Source: Streptomyces sp. MH60
GTDB lineage: Bacteria > Actinomycetota > Actinomycetes > Streptomycetales > Streptomycetaceae
Direction of reading: 5' to 3'
NCBI RefSeq assembly: GCF_002939385.1
Contig: NZ_MULI01000026.1
Span: forward strand, 1-64,000
DNA: 64,000 nucleotides
This document shows positions 46,047 to 54,514 of this stretch, piece after piece. How positions within the stretch are numbered: the stretch's first letter is position 1; the number at the start of each line of letters is the position of its first letter. A program made the translations under genes and the position numbers. Below the pieces are notes generated by a model, which did not search any database, was not told the origin of the DNA, and worked only from the letters and a program-made list of their open reading frames with translations.

Positions 46047-47054
46047 ATGACGGCACCATTGCACGAGCCGACCGCGGAAGCGGCCCCGAGTGCGGCAGAG
46101 GAAGCGGCGGTCGCCGGCGCCGAAGCCAAGTCGGTACAAGGGCGCTCCCTGGGCCGGATCGCCTGGGAGCGCCTGAAGAAGGACAGGCTGGCCCTCGCCG
46201 GCGGCATCGTGGTACTGCTCCTCATCCTGGTCGCCGTCTTCGCGCCCCTGATCACCTCCCTGTACGGGCAGGAGCCCAACGCGTACAACGAGGACATGAT
46301 CGACCCGCTGTTCGGCACGCCCAGGGGCTCCCTGGGCGGTGTCGGCGGCGACCACTGGCTCGGCGTGGAGCCGGTCAACGGCCGTGACATCTTCGCCCGT
46401 ATCGTCCACGGCGCCCGGATCTCGCTGCTCGTCGGCTTCCTGTCCGCCATGGTCGCCGTGGTCATCGGCACCGTTCTGGGTGTCCTCGCCGGCTTCTTCG
46501 GCGGCTGGGTCGACTCCCTCATCAGCCGGATCATGGACGGCCTGCTGGCCTTCCCGCAGCTCCTGTTCATCATCGCCCTGGTCTCCGTGATGCCGGACTC
46601 CATGCTGGGGCTGAGCGGCACGGGCGTGCGTCTGCTGATGATGATCGTGGTCATCGGCTTCTTCGGCTGGCCCTACATCGGTCGCGTGGTCCGCGGTCAG
46701 ACCCTCTCGATGCGTGAACGGGAGTACGTCGAGGCGGCCAGGTCGCTGGGGGCCGGACGGTTCTACATCCTGTTCAAGGAACTGCTGCCCAACCTGGTGG
46801 CGCCGATCATCGTCTACACCACGATGATGATCCCGACCAACATCCTCACCGAGGCGGCGCTCAGCTTCCTGGGCGTAGGCGTCAAGCCGCCCACGTCGTC
46901 CTGGGGGCAGATGCTCTCGAGCGCGATCGACTACTACAAGTCGGACCCCATGTACATGGTGGTCCCCGGTGTGGCGATCTTCATCACCGTTCTTGCCTTC
47001 AACCTCTTCGGTGACGGCGTGCGCGACGCGTTGGACCCGAAGGGTTCCCGCTGA
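46047..47054 (+). CDS. Peptide ABC importer permease (DppC/OppC type)
   Basis: A 335-residue permease: a cytoplasmic Ala/Glu-rich N-terminus (about 1-38), OppC_N helix (LALAGGIVVLLLILVAVFAPLI), then the binding-protein-dependent transport domain with the EAA loop EYVEAARSLGAGRFYILFKELLPN. GHWLG-like GGDHWLGVEPVNGRDIFARIVHGARISLLVGF is the classic DppC start of the conserved part. ATG 46047 has GAGGGG upstream. It is unusual in coming before the binding protein gene (order C-A-B-D-F). Confidence 0.92.
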   Translation: MTAPLHEPTAEAAPSAAEEAAVAGAEAKSVQGRSLGRIAWERLKKDRLALAGGIVVLLLILVAVFAPLITSLYGQEPNAYNEDMIDPLFGTPRGSLGGVGGDHWLGVEPVNGRDIFARIVHGARISLLVGFLSAMVAVVIGTVLGVLAGFFGGWVDSLISRIMDGLLAFPQLLFIIALVSVMPDSMLGLSGTGVRLLMMIVVIGFFGWPYIGRVVRGQTLSMREREYVEAARSLGAGRFYILFKELLPNLVAPIIVYTTMMIPTNILTEAALSFLGVGVKPPTSSWGQMLSSAIDYYKSDPMYMVVPGVAIFITVLAFNLFGDGVRDALDPKGSR

Positions 47055-47124
47055 CCTGCCGTACCGCAAAGCGACCCGTGGCACCTGCACGGGGTCTCTC
47101 ATCTAATCCGGAGGATCCGAGATC

Positions 47125-48924
47125 GTGACTACCCAACGCACCTCAGGGCGGCGCAAGCAGGCTTTGGCCGCTGCCGCAGTGGTCGCCGCGCTGCTGACCA
47201 CGGCGGCGTGCGGCGGCGGCGGCGACGACGGCGGCAGCGGTTCGAAGAACGGCGCGGCCGGCTTCGACGCAGCCAACAACAAGGTCGCCCAGGCCTCCGA
47301 GGCCAAGAAGGGCGGCACGCTGAAGTACGCCAGCACGCAGGACGCCGACTCGTGGGACACCACGCGCGGCTACTACGGCTTCATGTGGAACTTCTCCCGC
47401 TACTACAGCCGCCAGCTCGTCACGAACAAGACGGAGCCGGGCAAGACCGGCGCCGAGGTCACCCCCGACCTCGCCACCGACGTCGCCAAGGTCTCGGCAG
47501 ACGGCAAGACCTACACGTACACCCTGCGTGACGGCATCACCTGGGAGGACGGCAAGCCGATCACCTCCAAGGACGTCAAGTACGGCATCGAGCGCGTGTG
47601 GGCGCAGGACGTGCTGTCCGGCGGTCCGACGTACCTCAAGGAGGTGCTCGACCCCAAGGACGAGTACCAGGGCCCGTACAAGGACAAGTCCAAGGACAAG
47701 CTGGGTCTGAAGGCGATCGAGACGCCGGACGACAAGACGATCGTCTTCCACCTGCCGCAGGCCAACTCGGACTTCGAGGAGATGCTCGCGCTGACCTCGG
47801 CGTCCCCGGTCCGCCAGGACAAGGACACCAAGTCCAAGTACGGCCTGCACCCGTTCTCCTCGGGCCCGTACAAGTTCGAGTCCTACAACCCGGGCAAGGA
47901 CCTGACCCTGGTCCGCAACGCCGAGTGGAAGCAGAGCTCGGACCCGGTCCGCAAGGCGTACCCGGACAAGGTCACGATCAAGTTCTTCACCAACGCCAAC
48001 GACCTGGACGCCCGTCTGATCGCCGGTGACTACGACATCGACCTGGCCCAGACCGGTCTGTCCCCGCAGGGTCGCACCACGGCGCTGAACGAGCACAAGG
48101 AGAACCTGGACAACCCGGTCTCGGGTTACATCCGGTACGCGGCCTTCCCGCAGAACGTGAAGCCGTTCGACAACATCCACTGCCGCAAGGCCGTGCTCTA
48201 CGGGGCCGACCACGTCTCCCTGCAGACCGCGCGCGGTGGCCCGGTCGCCGGCGGCGACATCGGCACCAACATGCTGCCGCCCGCCGTCCCGGGCTCCGAG
48301 GGCCAGAAGTACGACCCGTACGAGATGGCCGGTGCCAACAAGAAGGGCAACATCGAGAAGGCCAAGGAAGAGCTGAAGGCCTGCGGCCAGCCGAACGGCT
48401 TCAAGACCACCATCGCGGTCCGCAACAACAAGCCGGTCGAGGTCGCCACCGCCGAGTCCCTCCAGGCCTCGCTGAAGAAGGTCGGCATCAACGTCGAGAT
48501 CGACCAGTACGACGGCTCGCAGTACGCCAGCGTCATCGGTAGCCCCACGAACGTGAAGAAGAAGGGCTACGGCATCATCATCATGGGCTGGGGCCCGGAC
48601 TTCCCGTCCGTGCAGGGCTACGGTCTGCCGCTGTGGCACAGCGACTACATCCTCGACAGCGCGAACAACAACTTCGCGATGATCGACGACCCGAAGATCG
48701 ACGGTCTCTTCGCCGACTACCTGACCGCGAAGGACGACGCGGGCAAGGAGAAGATCGCCACGGAGATCAACCACAAGGTGATGGAGGGCGGGTACTACCT
48801 CCCCTTCGTCTTCGAGAAGTTCATCAACTGGCGCTCCAGCAACATCGCGAACGTGTACACCACCGACGCCTACAGCGGTATGTACGACTTCGTGAACATC
48901 GGCCTGAAGAACCCCAAGAAGTAA
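47125..48924 (+). CDS. Peptide ABC importer substrate-binding lipoprotein (SBP family 5)
   Basis: A 599-residue lipoprotein, signal and lipobox ending TTAAC (lipidated C29), then a Gly/Asp/Ser linker and an SBP_bac_5 domain (KKGGTLKYASTQDADSWDTTRGYYG, YTLRDGITWEDGKPITSKDVKYGIERV). It captures oligopeptides or related solutes outside the cell and delivers them to the two permeases. GTG 47125 follows GGAGG. A strong hairpin directly downstream (48978-49012) probably protects this part of the transcript, giving more binding protein than permease. Confidence 0.93.
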   Translation: MTTQRTSGRRKQALAAAAVVAALLTTAACGGGGDDGGSGSKNGAAGFDAANNKVAQASEAKKGGTLKYASTQDADSWDTTRGYYGFMWNFSRYYSRQLVTNKTEPGKTGAEVTPDLATDVAKVSADGKTYTYTLRDGITWEDGKPITSKDVKYGIERVWAQDVLSGGPTYLKEVLDPKDEYQGPYKDKSKDKLGLKAIETPDDKTIVFHLPQANSDFEEMLALTSASPVRQDKDTKSKYGLHPFSSGPYKFESYNPGKDLTLVRNAEWKQSSDPVRKAYPDKVTIKFFTNANDLDARLIAGDYDIDLAQTGLSPQGRTTALNEHKENLDNPVSGYIRYAAFPQNVKPFDNIHCRKAVLYGADHVSLQTARGGPVAGGDIGTNMLPPAVPGSEGQKYDPYEMAGANKKGNIEKAKEELKACGQPNGFKTTIAVRNNKPVEVATAESLQASLKKVGINVEIDQYDGSQYASVIGSPTNVKKKGYGIIIMGWGPDFPSVQGYGLPLWHSDYILDSANNNFAMIDDPKIDGLFADYLTAKDDAGKEKIATEINHKVMEGGYYLPFVFEKFINWRSSNIANVYTTDAYSGMYDFVNIGLKNPKK

Positions 48925-48977
48925 CCGGTACACCCGCCGTACGGCACGAAAGGCAGGTGAAGGCCGGCGCGGCGTGA

Positions 48978-49012
48978 CCGCGGGCCGTCGGAAGACCTCC
49001 GGCGGCCCGCGG
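48978..49012 (+). terminator. Intra-operon hairpin after the binding-protein gene
   Basis: CCGCGGGCCGTCGGA (48978-48992) pairs with TCCGGCGGCCCGCGG (48998-49012), 15 bp with one U-G wobble and a 5-nt loop. It lies between the binding-protein stop and the next permease start. It may act as a partial terminator or as a 3' stabiliser of the upstream mRNA. Confidence 0.7.
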
Positions 49013-49032
49013 GACGCAGCGGGCCGCAACCC

Positions 49033-50031
49033 GTGCTCGCTTACCTCATCAGGCGGCTGTTCGCCGCCGCAGTGATGCTCGTGGTCATCATCCTGGTGGT
49101 CTTCTGCATCTTCTTCCTCGTCCCCAAGTGGGCCGGGGTCGACATCGCCCTGAACTTCGTCGGCAAGCAGGCGGACCCCGCCGCCGTCGAGGGTGTGCGG
49201 GAGAAGCTGGGTCTGGGCGACCCGGTCTTCGTCCAGGCCTGGGAGTTCTTCAAGGGCATCTTCGCGGGTCGCACCTACGCGGCCGGCGGCGACGTGACCC
49301 ACTGCGCCGCGCCCTGCTTCGGCTACTCCTTCAAGACCGAGCAGTCCGTCTGGCCGGTCCTGACCGAGCGCTTCCCGGTGACCCTGGCCCTCGCGCTCGG
49401 CGCTGCCGTGCTGTGGCTGATCTTCGGTGTGGCCGCCGGTGTGCTCTCCGCCCTCAAGCGCGGCACGCTGTGGGACCGCGGCGCGATGGTCGTCGCCCTG
49501 GCGGGTGTCTCCCTCCCCATCTACTTCACCGGCCTGCTCAGCCTGGCGATCTTCTCCTACGGACTGGGCTGGATCGACGGTGAGTTCGTGCCGCTCGAGG
49601 AGAGCTTCGGCGGCTGGATCGGCGGCATGATCCTGCCCTGGATCACGCTGGCCTTCCTGTACGCCGCGATGTACGCCCGGATCACCCGCGCCACCATGCT
49701 GGAGATCCTCGGCGAGGACTACATCCGCACCGCGCGGGCCAAGGGCCTCAAGGAACAGGTCGTCATCAGCAAGCACGCGATGCGCTCGACCCTGACGCCC
49801 CTGCTCACCATGCTCGGCATGGACCTCGGCGCCCTGATGGGCGGCGCGATCCTGACCGAGACCACGTTCAGCCTCCCCGGCCTCGGCCAGAAGGTGCTGG
49901 ACGCGATCCAGAACCACGACCTGCCCTTTATCCTGGGCGTCGTCCTGATCACTTCTCTCGCGGTGCTGATCGCCAACCTCGTGGTGGACGTCCTGTACGC
50001 CGTGATCGACCCCCGAGTGAGGCTCGCATGA
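49033..50031 (+). CDS. Peptide ABC importer permease (DppB/OppB type)
   Basis: A 332-residue permease starting MLAYLIRRLFAAAVMLVVIILVVF, the usual DppB N-terminal helix and motif, with about six helices. A long outside loop follows helix 1, and the EAA loop is DYIRTARAKGLKEQVVISKHAMRSTLTPLL. GTG 49033 has no good Shine-Dalgarno, so read-through or coupling with the hairpin region is possible. It overlaps the next ATPase gene by ATGA. Confidence 0.92.
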   Translation: MLAYLIRRLFAAAVMLVVIILVVFCIFFLVPKWAGVDIALNFVGKQADPAAVEGVREKLGLGDPVFVQAWEFFKGIFAGRTYAAGGDVTHCAAPCFGYSFKTEQSVWPVLTERFPVTLALALGAAVLWLIFGVAAGVLSALKRGTLWDRGAMVVALAGVSLPIYFTGLLSLAIFSYGLGWIDGEFVPLEESFGGWIGGMILPWITLAFLYAAMYARITRATMLEILGEDYIRTARAKGLKEQVVISKHAMRSTLTPLLTMLGMDLGALMGGAILTETTFSLPGLGQKVLDAIQNHDLPFILGVVLITSLAVLIANLVVDVLYAVIDPRVRLA

Positions 50032-51125
50032 CCGAACTGAGCAAGAGCGGGGCAGCGGTGGGCGAGCCCACCGGTGCCTCGCCCGCGCCGACCGCCTTCC
50101 TGGAAGTACGCGACCTCAAGGTCCACTTCCCGACCGACGACGGCCTGGTCAAGTCCGTCGACGGGCTCTCCTTCCAGCTGGAGAAGGGCAAGACCCTCGG
50201 CATCGTGGGCGAGTCCGGCTCCGGCAAGTCGGTGACCTCGCTCGGCATCATGGGCCTGCACACCGCCGGCCAGTACGGCAAGCGCAAGGCGCGGATATCC
50301 GGCGAGATCTGGCTGGACGGCACCGAGCTGCTGTCCGCCGACCCCGACCACGTGCGCAAGCTGCGCGGTCGCGAGATGGCGATGATCTTCCAGGACCCGC
50401 TGTCCGCGCTGCACCCGTACTTCACGATCGGGCAGCAGATCGTGGAGGCGTACCGCATTCACCACAAGGTGGACAAGAAGACCGCCAAGCGCCGCGCCGT
50501 GGAGATGCTCGACCGCGTCGGCATCCCGCAGCCGGACAAGCGGGTGGACAGCTACCCGCACGAGTTCTCCGGCGGTATGCGCCAGCGCGCGATGATCGCG
50601 ATGTCGCTGGTCAACAACCCCGAGCTGCTGATCGCGGACGAGCCGACCACCGCCCTGGACGTGACCGTCCAGGCGCAGATCCTCGACCTCATCCGGGACC
50701 TGCAGAAGGAGTTCGGCTCCGCGGTCATCGTCATCACCCACGACCTGGGCGTCGTCGCCGAACTGGCCGACGACCTCCTGGTGATGTACGGCGGCCGGTG
50801 CGTGGAGCGCGGTCCGGCGGAGAAGGTGTTCTACGAGCCCCGGCACCCCTACACCTGGGGCCTGCTCGGCTCGATGCCGCGGCTCGACCGCGACCAGCAG
50901 GAACGCCTCATCCCGGTCAAGGGCTCGCCGCCCTCCCTCATCAACCTCCCGTCCGGCTGCGCCTTCAACCCGCGCTGCCCGTACGCCGACGTGCCCAAGG
51001 ACGACGTCACCCGCACGGTCCGCCCCGAGCTGACCGAGGTCGGCAGCAAGCACTGGGCCGCCTGCCACATGTCGCAGGAGCAGCGGGAGCGTATCTGGAC
51101 CGAAGAGATTGCGCCGAAGCTGTGA
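50028..51125 (+). CDS. Peptide ABC importer ATP-binding protein (DppD/OppD type)
   Basis: A 365-residue ATPase: Walker A GESGSGKSV, signature FSGGMRQRA, Walker B LLIADEPTTALD and switch ITHDLGVV. The C-terminal oligo/dipeptide (oligo_HPY) region has cysteines in SGCAFNPRCPY and a later AACH, the arrangement seen in family members with an iron-sulfur centre (inference). It overlaps DppB by 4 bp, and its stop overlaps the next GTG by 3 bp. Confidence 0.93.
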   Translation: MTELSKSGAAVGEPTGASPAPTAFLEVRDLKVHFPTDDGLVKSVDGLSFQLEKGKTLGIVGESGSGKSVTSLGIMGLHTAGQYGKRKARISGEIWLDGTELLSADPDHVRKLRGREMAMIFQDPLSALHPYFTIGQQIVEAYRIHHKVDKKTAKRRAVEMLDRVGIPQPDKRVDSYPHEFSGGMRQRAMIAMSLVNNPELLIADEPTTALDVTVQAQILDLIRDLQKEFGSAVIVITHDLGVVAELADDLLVMYGGRCVERGPAEKVFYEPRHPYTWGLLGSMPRLDRDQQERLIPVKGSPPSLINLPSGCAFNPRCPYADVPKDDVTRTVRPELTEVGSKHWAACHMSQEQRERIWTEEIAPKL

Positions 51126-52501
51126 GCGACCAGGCAGAGGACAAAGCGGTGACCATCCCCGCACAGACCAGCGGCACCACCCTCACCAAGGACGCCGGTC
51201 CCGGCGAGACCCTGCTGAAGGTGACCGGGCTGCAGAAGTACTTCCCGATCAAGAAGGGCCTGCTGCAGCGCCAGGTCGGCGCGGTCCGCGCCGTCGACGG
51301 CATCGACTTCGAGGTCAAGGCCGGCGAGACGCTGGGCGTCGTGGGCGAGTCCGGCTGCGGCAAGTCGACCATGGGCCGGCTGATCACCCGGCTGCTGGAG
51401 CCGACCGCGGGCAAGGTCGAGTTCCAGGGCAAGGACATCACCCACCTCGGGGTCGGCGGCATGCGTCCGCTGCGCCGCGACGTGCAGATGATCTTCCAGG
51501 ACCCGTACTCCTCGCTGAACCCGCGCCACACCATCGGCACGATCGTCAGCGCCCCCTTCAAGCTCCAGGGCGTCCAGCCCGAGGGCGGGGTCAAGAAGGA
51601 GGTGCAGCGGCTGCTGTCGGTGGTCGGCCTCAACCCCGAGCACTACAACCGCTACCCGCACGAGTTCTCCGGCGGCCAGCGCCAGCGCATCGGCATCGCC
51701 CGCGCGCTCGCGCTCAACCCGAAGCTGGTCGTGGCCGACGAGCCGGTCTCGGCGCTCGACGTGTCGATCCAGGCCCAGGTCGTCAACCTGCTCGACGACC
51801 TCCAGACCGAGCTGGGTCTGACGTACGTGATCATCGCGCACGACCTGTCCGTCGTGCGGCACGTCTCGGACCGCATCGCGGTGATGTACCTCGGCAAGAT
51901 CATGGAGCTGGCCGACCGCGACCTGCTCTACAAGGCGCCGATGCACCCGTACACCAAGGCGCTGATGTCGGCCGTCCCGATCCCGGACCCGGCCCGCAAG
52001 TCGGCCAAGAGCGAGCGCATCCTGCTCAAGGGCGACGTGCCCTCGCCGATCTCGCCGCCGAGCGGCTGCCGCTTCCACACCCGGTGCTGGAAGGCGACGC
52101 AGATCTGCACGACCACCGAGCCGCCGCTCAAGGAACTGCGGCCGGGCCAGCAGGTGGCCTGCCACCACCCGGAGAACTTCGAGGACCAGGCCCCGCAGGA
52201 CGTCGTCCTCCTCAGCGCCGCCAAGGAGGCCGCAGAGCTGGTGTCCGAGGAGGCGCTGGCCGAGTCGGCGGCGACCTCGGCGGCGGTGGCCGCGGAGGTC
52301 GAGGCGTCCGAGGCCGCGAAGACCGAGGCGACCGGGACCGAGGCCGCGAAGACTGAGGCGTCGGAGACCGAGGCTTCCGGGACCGAGGCCGCGAAGACCG
52401 AGGCGTCCGGGGCCGAGGCGTCCGAGGGCGCCGTGTCGGACGGTGACGAGCCGGCCGCCGAGGGGTCTCCCACCGAGGAGCCTCCCGCCAAGGAGAAGTG
52501 A
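51122..52501 (+). CDS. Peptide ABC importer ATP-binding protein (DppF/OppF type) with long acidic repeat tail
   Basis: A 459-residue ATPase: Walker A GESGCGKST, signature FSGGQRQRI, Walker B LVVADEPVSALD and switch IAHDLSVV, followed by the oligo_HPY region with cysteines (GCRFHTRCWKATQIC, QQVACHH). About 95 residues beyond that (from near 365) form an Ala/Glu/Thr/Ser tail made of repeats such as EAAKTEASGTE. Normal DppF proteins end before this. The tail is probably disordered and strongly acidic. GTG 51122 lies within the DppD stop. Confidence 0.9.
   Translation: MSDQAEDKAVTIPAQTSGTTLTKDAGPGETLLKVTGLQKYFPIKKGLLQRQVGAVRAVDGIDFEVKAGETLGVVGESGCGKSTMGRLITRLLEPTAGKVEFQGKDITHLGVGGMRPLRRDVQMIFQDPYSSLNPRHTIGTIVSAPFKLQGVQPEGGVKKEVQRLLSVVGLNPEHYNRYPHEFSGGQRQRIGIARALALNPKLVVADEPVSALDVSIQAQVVNLLDDLQTELGLTYVIIAHDLSVVRHVSDRIAVMYLGKIMELADRDLLYKAPMHPYTKALMSAVPIPDPARKSAKSERILLKGDVPSPISPPSGCRFHTRCWKATQICTTTEPPLKELRPGQQVACHHPENFEDQAPQDVVLLSAAKEAAELVSEEALAESAATSAAVAAEVEASEAAKTEATGTEAAKTEASETEASGTEAAKTEASGAEASEGAVSDGDEPAAEGSPTEEPPAKEK
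52299..52430. repeat. Degenerate in-frame repeats in the DppF-type tail
   Basis: Units of 18-21 bp around GAGGCCGCGAAGACCGAGGC recur with small changes, encoding EAAKTEA, ETEASGTE and similar. They look like slippage expansion, so length may differ among strains. Confidence 0.7.
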
Positions 52502-52517
52502 CCTCGTCCACCTCGCC

Positions 52518-52564
52518 CGACAGCGAGCCCCTGCCTTCGTTTGTAAGGCAGGGGCTCGCTGTCG
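52518..52564 (+). terminator. Strong hairpin terminator of the peptide importer operon
   Basis: A perfect 20-bp stem (52518-52537 with 52545-52564, core AGCCCCTGCCTT / AAGGCAGGGGCT) with a 7-nt loop, starting 16 nt after the stop. It also runs up to the promoter region of the next gene. Confidence 0.92.
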
Positions 52565-52579
52565 AGTAAGAATAGAAGG

Positions 52580-53239
52580 GTGTACGAGCAACTCTTCAGC
52601 CCCACCGTCCAGCACACGCTCGACCTGGTCGGCATCTTCGTCTTCGCCATCTCCGGCGCGCTGCTGGCCGTACGCAAGAACTTCGACGTCTTCGGCATCG
52701 CCGTCCTCGCCGAGGTCACCGCGCTCGGCGGCGGGCTGTTCCGGGACCTGGTGATCGGCGCGGTGCCGCCCGCCGCCTTCACCGACCTCGGGTACTTCCT
52801 CACCCCGTTGCTGGCCACCCTGCTGGTCTTCTTCCTCCACCCCCACGTGGAGCGCCTCCAGACCGGCGTGAACATCTTCGACGCGGCCGGGCTCGGCCTG
52901 TTCTGCGTCGCCGGCACCACCAAGGCGTACGACTACGGCCTCGGCCTGACCGCCTCCGCCTGCCTGGGCCTGACCACCGCGGTCGGCGGCGGCGTCCTGC
53001 GCGACGTGCTCGCCAACGAGGTGCCCTCACTGCTGCGCTGGGACCGCGACCTGTACGCCGTCCCGGCGATCGTCGGCTCCGCGATGGTCGCGCTGTGCAT
53101 CCGCTACGAGGCGCTCACCCCGTTCACCAGCGGGCTCGCGGTCGTCACGGCCTTCGTCCTGCGGCTGCTCGCGCTGCGCTTCCACTGGCGGGCACCGCGC
53201 GCCTGGAACCGCCGGTCGACGGTGGTGGAGCGGGACTGA
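52580..53239 (+). CDS. TRIC-type cation channel family (UPF0126) membrane protein
   Basis: A 219-residue protein of about seven membrane helices in two repeated halves: FAISGALLAVRKNFDVFGIAVLAEVTALGGGLFRDLVIG and the matching GLFCVAGTTKAYDYGL...LGLTTAVGGGVLRDVLANEVPSLL. Such bacterial proteins are homologues of animal TRIC channels and conduct monovalent cations. GTG 52580 directly follows the importer terminator; AGAAGG lies 1-2 nt before it, too near for normal use, so initiation may be leaderless. Confidence 0.88.
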   Translation: MYEQLFSPTVQHTLDLVGIFVFAISGALLAVRKNFDVFGIAVLAEVTALGGGLFRDLVIGAVPPAAFTDLGYFLTPLLATLLVFFLHPHVERLQTGVNIFDAAGLGLFCVAGTTKAYDYGLGLTASACLGLTTAVGGGVLRDVLANEVPSLLRWDRDLYAVPAIVGSAMVALCIRYEALTPFTSGLAVVTAFVLRLLALRFHWRAPRAWNRRSTVVERD

Positions 53240-53252
53240 CCCCCGGCTCGCT

Positions 53253-54455
53253 TCAGGGCCGCGGCATGTCCTTGACGAAGACGACGCCGTCGACCGAGTC
53301 CAGGTGGGCGGGATCGAGCGGGGCGTAGCCGAACCAGGGGGACACCCGGGGTGCGGGCCGCGGGTCGCCGAGGGCCTCGGCCAGTCGTCCGGCGTCGACG
53401 ACGCAAGGGTCCCGCGGAAGCGCGTACAGGAGCCCCTCGACGGTGTCCGGCGGCGGGGTGTCCACCCCCTGGTGCCGGATCGTGCCGAGCGCCGTGGCGA
53501 CGAAGGCGTACTCCCCGCCGAGCCGGGCGCCGACGAGGGCACCGGCGCTCCACCATTCCACCGGCCCCTGCCACATCCGCATCGAACTCTTCTCGCGCTG
53601 GAGGTGGGCGTTGTGGGCGTGGACCAGCGTCGGCCCCCGGTCGGCGAGCGCGAGGAGGTTGTCGGCCATCATCCGGTCCCGCACGCCCAGCAGCCGGGCC
53701 ATGCGGGCCGGGGAGGTGTCGGCCATCCAGTAGTGGTACGTCAGCAGCCCGGTGGCGGTACGTCCGTGCAGACGCGCCCGGTCCCAGGCGTCGCGCGAGG
53801 CCGTCGCGAGCAGGTGCGGCGTCTGCTCGTCGAGCAGCGACACCAGGTCGGCGGCGAGCGTCCGCAGCTCCCCGGCCTCGGCCGACCGCCCCACGGACCG
53901 TGCCGGGTCCGTCATCGCCTCGGGCTCGGTCCACCGGTCGTCGGCCCCGAGCAGGCGGTCCAGTGTCCGACCGGTGCAGGGGAGCAGGTCCGCGTCCACC
54001 CGTGCCGAGAGGTACCCGTGCAGCGCGGTGAGCGCCTGCCGGGGGCTCGCGGCGCCGGTGATCTCCAGCGGGCCGTCGAAACCGGCGAAGCGGAGCCGCT
54101 CGTGCGCGGGCCGGTCCTCGTTGTAGGCGCGCATCCGGCGCACCAGCTCCCGGTTGGGTGCGCTCGGGCCCCAGGGGTGGCTGAACCCGTGCGCCACGAC
54201 CTCGTCGAGGGTGCCGGTGCCCCAGGTGACGTAGTCGTCCACGACCAGCCCCCGCAGGCAGTCGCTCTCGATCGCGATCGTCCGGTAGCCGTGCCGCTCG
54301 ACGAGTTGCCCGAAGACGTCGTTGCGCACGTCGAGCAGGGTGTCCTCGCCGTGGGTGGGCTCGCCGAGGGCGAGCAGCCGGGGCGGGGCCGGCCGCAACC
54401 GCATGACGGCGGCGGCGTCGAGGGGACGGGCGATGTCCTGGATGCGTTCAGCCAT
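53253..54455 (-). CDS. Erythromycin esterase family protein
   Basis: A 400-residue soluble protein with the family motifs: LLALGEPTHGEDTLLDVRN (H35, E37), TIAIESDCLRGL (E63), DRMMADNL, and LVHAHNAHLQREKS. Ere enzymes open the macrolide lactone ring by hydrolysis. Many actinobacterial members act on other substrates or are uncharacterised, so resistance is inferred. ATG 54455 is next to a perfect palindrome (54459-54476). It is divergent from a double-MerR regulator (54515), which probably controls it. It converges with the TRIC gene with only 13 bp between. Confidence 0.87.
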   Translation of the reverse strand: MAERIQDIARPLDAAAVMRLRPAPPRLLALGEPTHGEDTLLDVRNDVFGQLVERHGYRTIAIESDCLRGLVVDDYVTWGTGTLDEVVAHGFSHPWGPSAPNRELVRRMRAYNEDRPAHERLRFAGFDGPLEITGAASPRQALTALHGYLSARVDADLLPCTGRTLDRLLGADDRWTEPEAMTDPARSVGRSAEAGELRTLAADLVSLLDEQTPHLLATASRDAWDRARLHGRTATGLLTYHYWMADTSPARMARLLGVRDRMMADNLLALADRGPTLVHAHNAHLQREKSSMRMWQGPVEWWSAGALVGARLGGEYAFVATALGTIRHQGVDTPPPDTVEGLLYALPRDPCVVDAGRLAEALGDPRPAPRVSPWFGYAPLDPAHLDSVDGVVFVKDMPRP

Positions 54456-54458
54456 GGC

Positions 54459-54476
54459 TTCAACGGTATCGTTGAA
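54459..54476. promoter_or_regulatory. Perfect inverted repeat between esterase and double-MerR genes (candidate operator)
   Basis: TTCAACG-GTAT-CGTTGAA, 7-bp perfect arms. It begins 4 nt upstream of the esterase start codon on the reverse strand. A related half-site, GGTTGAGAC, follows at 54481. The spot is right for a regulator binding in the esterase promoter or leader. Confidence 0.6.
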
Positions 54477-54514
54477 CCTTCGGTTGAGACTTTGTGCTTG
54501 GGAGCGTGGGATTG

